In this document: positions 56,980 to 60,000 of the stretch, piece by piece
Layout of the letters: every line of letters begins with the position of its first letter
How positions within the stretch are numbered: the first letter of the stretch is position 1
Assembly: GCA_030704615.1 (NCBI GenBank)
Contig: CM060733.1
Coordinates: forward strand, 32,676,001-32,736,000
Source: Takakia lepidozioides
Taxonomy: Eukaryota > Streptophyta > Takakiopsida > Takakiales > Takakiaceae
Reading direction: 5' to 3'
DNA: 60,000 nucleotides
The notes under the pieces: generated by a model
Seen by the model: only the letters and a program-made list of their open reading frames with translations
Database searches by the model: none
Told to the model about the DNA's origin: nothing
Position numbers and translations under genes: made by a program

Positions 56980-59120
56980 TTAAACGCCGTTGGTATCTCC
57001 ATCAGGGCTCAAGGACAAAATGTCTGCACGACCACCCACCATCCTCTCGGCTCTCAGGCCACGCTCCCCTGTTCATGCCCATCATGTCAGAATGCTTTCT
57101 CACATTTCATGGCCCTGCACAATGTGGACAGATAAAGGATTGCATCCCCCTCTCCATATACTAATTATAGGTCTGCATACTTACATGCAAAAAGTAGTTC
57201 GGGACACAAGCAGACTGAAAAAAAAAGCAGCTTTTTGCAACTGAATAAATGAGAGATGTTGTGGAGTATTTACCTGTGCGTACTCGGATGACATCAGATA
57301 CAGGTACCACTGACCCCACCAAAACACCAGAGGCAAAGCATTAAAGCAACTGAACTGTGTGTGTGTCTGTATTTGAGAGAGAATGTACCTGTTAGCCATA
57401 GGCTTGTGGCCATAGACCCTGTGCCCACTTGGTGGAATGAGAGGGAACAGACACTACCTTTGTGAGGGGTGCATTTAAGAGAGAGAGAGACAGGATTTCA
57501 ACATCCTCAGAACCTATAATAGTCTAACTTACAGGCAACACAGCCTCTTGAGCTGCCTTTCTGACAGGGACCTATAATAAAGTACCAACTGACTGCACAT
57601 TACCATCTCGAACAGAGAAGATAGCAAAAAGTAAAGTGCTTGGCATACCAAAGATTTTTCCATCGCCAATTTCACCAGTCTTCGCTTGGTCAATGACAGT
57701 GTCAATTACATCCTCCACCTGTGTAACTCGAAGTTCCAAGTTCGTGAATTTCTAAGCTGAGGAGCTTAAGATACAATCTACAAAAATTAGGCATTTGAGA
57801 CCAACAAAATTAGTATAACAAGAAAGAAAAGGAAAGGAATGGAATTCTAATGTGCAGTGATTTACAGCACCAAGCAGAGAGGTCTATGCACTGCCCAGGG
57901 ACCATGGGAATCTAGTCCCCAAAGTAGAATCCTTGATCAGGGAGAAAGCTGTGAGGGGGAGAAACAAAAATGCACTCAGAACCTTGTTTGTCATAGCCCC
58001 TGTGGCCATTAATTTCACACCATGTTTGAGCAGAGAGACCAAGAGACAAGGAGAGAAAGCTCCATGCAAAAACTGCTACCCTCCGAAGGTTGCTTCTCAC
58101 TTTCAGAAAACAGACAACGACACATATCTGGAAGGTGCGTCCCATCAACAGGGGAAAGGGACCTACCCGAGATGTAAAGGATGAGCCAGCCCCTCCTGCG
58201 ACACCCATAGTGTACAACATTGTTCTCTCTATTGCAATTGCACAAGAAAAGGATGAGACCTCTGTTGCCTCTTTTAGTCAAATGAAGAGGGTGGGGATGA
58301 GAATAGTTGAGCAAGGATGCCTACCTGATCTGCTGAGACTACAACCTCCAGCTTAACTTTCAACACAAAGTTGTCTTCAGAGAACTCAGAACCTGCAAGA
58401 AGACAATGACAAAGGCCAGGTTCACTACAGATACTCAACCGAGGCTGCTACTTACATCCACTGCTGGATTAGTTTAACTACAGTTGTTTTGTTAACTTAG
58501 AGGTGGTTCTTTTCTCACATTGCTAAAGTGCTGTAGTTCCAAAACTACTTGTAGACAATTGGCCACATCAATATAACAACTAGTTTTCAGTATACAAATG
58601 TGAGCCAGGGATCCACAGGGTCAAATCACTTTCTTCACCCACCATCCTACCCTCACTAAAGTACAGTCACTGCAAGATCCAGATAAATTGGAGTTTCAAA
58701 GGCATAATGGCTAGATGCAGGTAGGTGCCCACAGACTGATTCTTTGTTAGTTTGTCAGTTTCTACCTAGTTACAGCTTGCTTAATTTCCCTGCAGTGATT
58801 TGCTTAGTGGAATTCTGTGGTTCTAGGACTCTCAGATTTCCTGGTGTTTTCTTATGTGCCTTCTAGGTCAAGGGGCCCGCAGTGGTTGTCTGCCCTCCTG
58901 TAGGTTTTTGTGCTGGCACAGATTACCTCATTTTCCGCTTCCACCTCTTTATTAAGGAACAAAGTGCCTTTTTAAAAAAACCAAATAGAGAAAGAAGAAA
59001 AATTGTAACTGGATAAGGCATGGACACTCTACCAGCTTGTCGCTCACGAGAGCCACCTTGGGCCCCAAATCCTCGCACATCTGAGACGGTCACACCTCGA
59101 ATGCCCATCTTGATGAGAGC
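56980..59120 (-). CDS. GLB1: PII nitrogen/carbon signalling protein, 5' end beyond the window
   Basis: Chloroplast PII protein. It senses ATP/ADP, 2-oxoglutarate and, in plants, glutamine, and controls N-acetylglutamate kinase for arginine synthesis. Exons: 59120-59033, 58392-58325, 57718-57649, 57309-57274, 57068-56980; together 351 nt in a single phase. Motifs in order: IKMGIRGVTVSDVRGFGAQG (the PII core), the T-loop with QAGSEFSEDNF, QAKTGEIGDGKIF (B-loop region), VPVSDVIRVRTG on a 36-nt micro-exon, and GERGLRAERM with an extension ending TNGV-stop. That C-terminal extension corresponds to the plant and green-alga Q-loop linked to glutamine sensing. Transit-peptide exons and the YKVEAI strand were not found in 59121-60000, so they are probably outside the window. 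No lesion is seen, so I judge it functional. Confidence 0.94.
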
Positions 59121-60000
59121 CTGTCAATAAACATCAGCACTTGACAAGTAAAGGGAACTCTAGGAAACAAAACTCGTAAGGCTTCATACAGTATCTCTCT
59201 TTCTCCGTCTCTCTTTTTCTAAGCAGGCTACGTCAAACAACGTCTTATGAGTACATTCTCTTTTTCTAAGCTCTTTGGGATTCCTGCAGACTATGTACAG
59301 TAATTCTCTCCCTCTTTCTTTCTCTATCTAGCTTCCCCTGGAAAACATCCTCCCTCACCCTTCCTTCATTGAAGTATGTATCCAACGGTAAGGATTGCAC
59401 AAGCTTAGTTGATACAGGAGACAAGGAGAATGAACAGTACCGCTGCAACATGAGAGACACGCCATGGTCTTCAGTGGGCAAGCAGTGAAGCCAGCCAATT
59501 GCGTGTCAACCATCACCCCCCAAAACAGAGAGAGCCCTCCATCTACTCAGTTCATGCATAAATCCCTTCATCACCTTAGGTCTGACTGGCAAACCTGAGC
59601 TGATAAAATTTCCCAAAGTTACAGCCAAGTCTGCTGTGAACACATTGACCTGGACACTATTGGAATGAAATTACTACCAATGCCAAACGTTGCAGATTAA
59701 CTATTTACTTGTAGGTAATTGAAATTGGGAGAAAGAGTTCAGGGCATAGCCTACCAGAGTTTTGTTTTCAAAAGTAGCGCGAGTGGCTACTTGTGTACTC
59801 TACCCAGCGCCCCAAGTGGCGAAAAAAATGAGCTGGCACCTCTAGAAATGTCGCTACATGACTGCTGGCAGGCTTTAACAGGTCCACGTTGACAATCATA
59901 CGGATATTTCTGGCGACAACCTCTTTTTCATCTCTCCTGTGTTGGCGAAAAATTGGAACAAAATGCCTTCATTTTCCTTCAGTGAGGTGGGAGCCCCCCC
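59121..60000. other. Intron or upstream region of the PII gene
   Basis: The acceptor of the first PII exon found is at 59122-59121. The preceding exon, expected to encode a YKVEAI...RPW strand, was not found up to the window edge. CT-rich tracts lie at 59190-59340. Confidence 0.4.

Noticed and set aside
57481-57575. Possible extra PII exon (acceptor TATAG, then GTAAGT)
   Set aside because: Its translation does not match PII, and the exon at 57309-57274 joins the preceding one in phase with the expected VPVSDVIRVRTG.

Overview
The window is nuclear DNA from a green plant of the streptophyte line, most likely a seedless land plant or a close algal relative. The evidence is GT-AG introns of about 100-900 bp, plant-type gene families (an AGC-VIII kinase with a DFD motif, a PII protein with the plant C-terminal extension, DCP5, VPS26 and DRD1/CLASSY relatives), and abundant degraded Ty3/gypsy, LINE, hAT and SINE-like sequence. 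I cannot name the species. Nothing bacterial, organellar, rRNA or CRISPR-like was seen.

Five genes can be followed exon by exon, and their splice phases close without a break. L-2-hydroxyglutarate dehydrogenase lies on the plus strand (7671-10810, seven exons). The others are on the minus strand: a conserved plant protein of unknown function (28957-27539, first exon not found), a D6PK/PINOID-type AGC kinase (41373-37820), a three-finger RanBP2-type zinc-finger protein (53681-51136), and a PII signalling protein (59120-56980, cut by the window edge). Two exons of a DCP5/LSM14 decapping factor stand alone at 4721-4336.

Repeats separate the genes. From about 2.5 to 3.7 kb is a broken Myb/SANT-like transposon gene. 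From 11.9 to 12.8 kb is a decayed satellite. From 16.3 to 17.4 kb are fold-back and tandem repeats. From 17.5 to 26.1 kb is a retroelement graveyard: two gypsy copies, one ending in a PHD finger, an isolated chromodomain fragment, and a LINE whose endonuclease runs straight into gypsy reverse transcriptase. Two exon-like tandem arrays face opposite directions at 30.5-31.6 kb. From 33.2 to 36.1 kb a LINE 3' end, an SNF2 remodeler N-terminus and a VPS26 fragment are joined, and the VPS26 part is a second copy of a segment at 26.3-27.2 kb. Three copies of a terminal-inverted-repeat element with internal tRNA-like boxes lie at 13.0-14.9, 42.95-43.67 and 46.2-46.7 kb. A dead hAT transposase lies at 47.75-48.4 kb.

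The genes do not form a pathway: metabolite repair, auxin-transport-type kinase signalling, nitrogen sensing, RNA decay and RNA binding are simply neighbours. The least ordinary signals are the PHD-tailed gypsy polyprotein, the two tandem exon-like arrays, the SNF2/VPS26 chimera and the inverted-repeat family carrying pol III-like boxes.
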